From assembly GCA_030597345.1 (NCBI GenBank), contig JAUVSA010000108.1, forward strand, positions 1 to 7,218: DNA of 7,218 bases, written 5' to 3'. The translations under genes were made by a program, and so were the position numbers. Below, piece by piece: positions 6,144-7,218 of this stretch. This stretch comes from Bacillota bacterium (GTDB lineage: Bacteria > Armatimonadota > Hebobacteria > Hebobacterales > Hebobacteraceae). Numbering within the stretch: the stretch's first letter is position 1; each line of letters opens with the position of its first letter. Under the pieces are notes generated by a model. The model saw only the letters and a program-made list of their open reading frames with translations. It was not told the origin of the DNA and did no database searches.

Positions 6144-7218
6144 TTCCATGTCTCCAAGATGTTGTAATAGGTGTCCCGGCGGGCGGGGGTGAAGCCCGCG
6201 CGGCGGATCAGCTCGACCAGGTCCTCGGCCGACAGGCGGAAGGATACGCCGGCCGCCCTCACCACGTTCTCTTCGATCATTGTGCTCCCGAGATCGTTGG
6301 CACCGAAGGCGAGTGAGACCTGGGCGATGTCGGCTCCCTGGGTGACCCAGGAGGCCTGCAGGTTGGGCACGTTGTCCAGCACGAGCCGGGAGATGGCAAG
6401 CGTGTGCAGGTACTCGTGGGCGCCCACCGCCCGTCCGCCGAGCGCCGTGTTTGCCGGCTGAAACGTCCACGGTATGAAGGCAGTGAAGAGGCCCGTCTCG
6501 TCCTGGAAATCTCTCACGCGCAGCAAGTGTGCGATTCGATTCGACCCTGTTTCCACATGCCCGAACATCATGGTGGCAGTGGCCCGCATTCCAAGGGCAT
6601 GGACCTCGCGCATGACAGCGAACCACTCGTCGGCCGTGCATTTGTGGGGGCTGAGTTTGGATCGAACTTCGTCGCACAGGATCTCGGCTCCCCCTCCGGG
6701 CAGGGAGTCGAGCCCGGCCTCGCGAAGTCTCCGGAGGGTTTGGGTGATCGTCAACCCGGAAAGCCGCGCCAAATGGATGACCTCCGGCGGGGAGAGCGAG
6801 TGCAGGTGCACGGAGAAGCGCTCCTTGATCGCGCGGAGCACGTCCTCAAACCAGGTGATGTCGAGTTCGGGATGGAGGCCGCCCTGCATGAGGATCTGCG
6901 TGGCGCCGAGGGAGACAGCTTCCTCGATCTTGTCGAGGATCGCTGCGCGGGTGAGGAGATAACCGTCGGGATGGCCGGGCGGTCGGAAGAAGGCGCAGAA
7001 CCGACAGGCGGACACGCAAATGTTCGTGTAGTTGATGTTGCGGTCGATGACGAAGGTGCGCGCGGGCTCCGGGTGCAGCCGGCGGCAGCTCAGGTCCGCG
7101 GCCGCTCCAACGGCGGCGAGGGGAGCGTGCAAGAGGGCCAGCGATTCCTCTGCGCTCAGGCGCTGCCCCTCTGCAGCTCGCTCAAGAGTCTTCTTCCACG
7201 GCGAGTCGCACTGGTCCG
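6140..7218 (-). CDS. mqnC: Cyclic dehypoxanthine futalosine synthase (radical SAM), extreme 5' end cut
   Basis: This radical-SAM enzyme cyclises dehypoxanthine futalosine in the futalosine pathway to menaquinone. At least 358 residues are visible, close to the usual 360-380, so only a few N-terminal residues are off the edge. The frame is open through the window end; the TTG at 7132 is internal, because the stretch before it (LERAAEGQRLSAEESLALL) matches the normal MqnC N-terminus. The 4Fe-4S cluster motif CVSACRFC is at visible residues 67-74. Further family signatures are DRNINYTN, QGGLHPEL, SPPEV, GLDSLPGGGAEIL, TATMMFGHVET, FIPWTFQPANTALGG, ISRLVLDNVPNLQASWV and GANDLGSTMIEENVV. These fit MqnC rather than the related MqnE or CofG/H. 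The TGA stop is embedded in the ATGA start of the next gene. Other mqn genes would be expected to the right or elsewhere in the genome. Confidence 0.96.
   Translation of the reverse strand, partial: DQCDSPWKKTLERAAEGQRLSAEESLALLHAPLAAVGAAADLSCRRLHPEPARTFVIDRNINYTNICVSACRFCAFFRPPGHPDGYLLTRAAILDKIEEAVSLGATQILMQGGLHPELDITWFEDVLRAIKERFSVHLHSLSPPEVIHLARLSGLTITQTLRRLREAGLDSLPGGGAEILCDEVRSKLSPHKCTADEWFAVMREVHALGMRATATMMFGHVETGSNRIAHLLRVRDFQDETGLFTAFIPWTFQPANTALGGRAVGAHEYLHTLAISRLVLDNVPNLQASWVTQGADIAQVSLAFGANDLGSTMIEENVVRAAGVSFRLSAEDLVELIRRAGFTPARRDTYYNILETWK
6152..6155 (-). promoter_or_regulatory. Shine-Dalgarno core deciding the phosphorylase start
   Basis: GGAG on the minus strand, inside the 3' end of mqnC, is eight bases from the ATG at 6143 but only two from the ATG at 6149. 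The spacing favours the inner ATG as the start of the phosphorylase. Confidence 0.6.

Noticed and set aside
5289..6167. Open frame of 292 codons opposite the nucleoside phosphorylase
   Set aside because: Mirror of a well-supported enzyme gene; the sequence is Gly/Ala/Arg-rich with no motif.
6144..6677. N-terminal extension of the phosphorylase into mqnC
   Set aside because: Low-complexity Arg/His/Pro-rich sequence in the shadow of MqnC; family proteins begin just before the GGSG loop.

Overview
This is a compact, high-GC bacterial chromosomal segment. Six genes cover nearly all of the 7.2 kb and the two outermost are cut by the window edges. No rRNA, tRNA, CRISPR array, insertion sequence, phage gene or integration scar was seen, and codon use looks uniform. 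The gene mix is a PmbA/TldE-type protein, an AMIN-domain cell-wall amidase with a GerMN lipoprotein-like partner, and the futalosine (alternative menaquinone) enzyme MqnC. It would suit a non-model phylum using the futalosine route. Armatimonadota or a related Terrabacteria lineage is a guess from content and style, not a demonstrated assignment.

Layout, left to right. (1) A 5'-truncated pmbA/tldE-like gene on the plus strand runs to 902. (2) It converges, across only 27 bp, on a two-gene minus-strand unit: the amidase (2929 to 1541) and a single-pass membrane GerMN protein (1544 to 930). Their stop and start share a GTGA overlap. (3) The only real regulatory space is a divergent 144-bp gap (2930-3073), which carries a perfect tandem 13-bp repeat. 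(4) A tetratricopeptide-repeat protein (3074-4180) is read rightward and ends inside a CTAG palindrome that also holds the stop of the opposing gene. (5) A three-gene minus-strand chain enters from the right edge: mqnC (7218 to 6140), an MTA/PNP-family nucleoside phosphorylase (6143 to 5268) and a solo SPPY-type DNA methyltransferase (5271 to 4177). They are linked by two successive 4-nt overlaps, ATGA then GTGA.

How the genes work together. The left unit looks like envelope or peptidoglycan machinery: the amidase cleaves the glycan-peptide amide bond, and the GerMN protein probably builds or stabilises an envelope complex. In the right chain all three products touch S-adenosylmethionine chemistry. 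MqnC is a radical-SAM enzyme that makes 5'-deoxyadenosine, the phosphorylase is of a family that salvages 5'-modified nucleosides, and the methyltransferase consumes SAM. The phosphorylase carries an Asn where adenine-specific MTA phosphorylases have Asp. This raises the possibility that it acts on a 6-oxopurine nucleoside such as futalosine or methylthioinosine. That is the most interesting lead here. I did not find an obvious new defence or mobile system.
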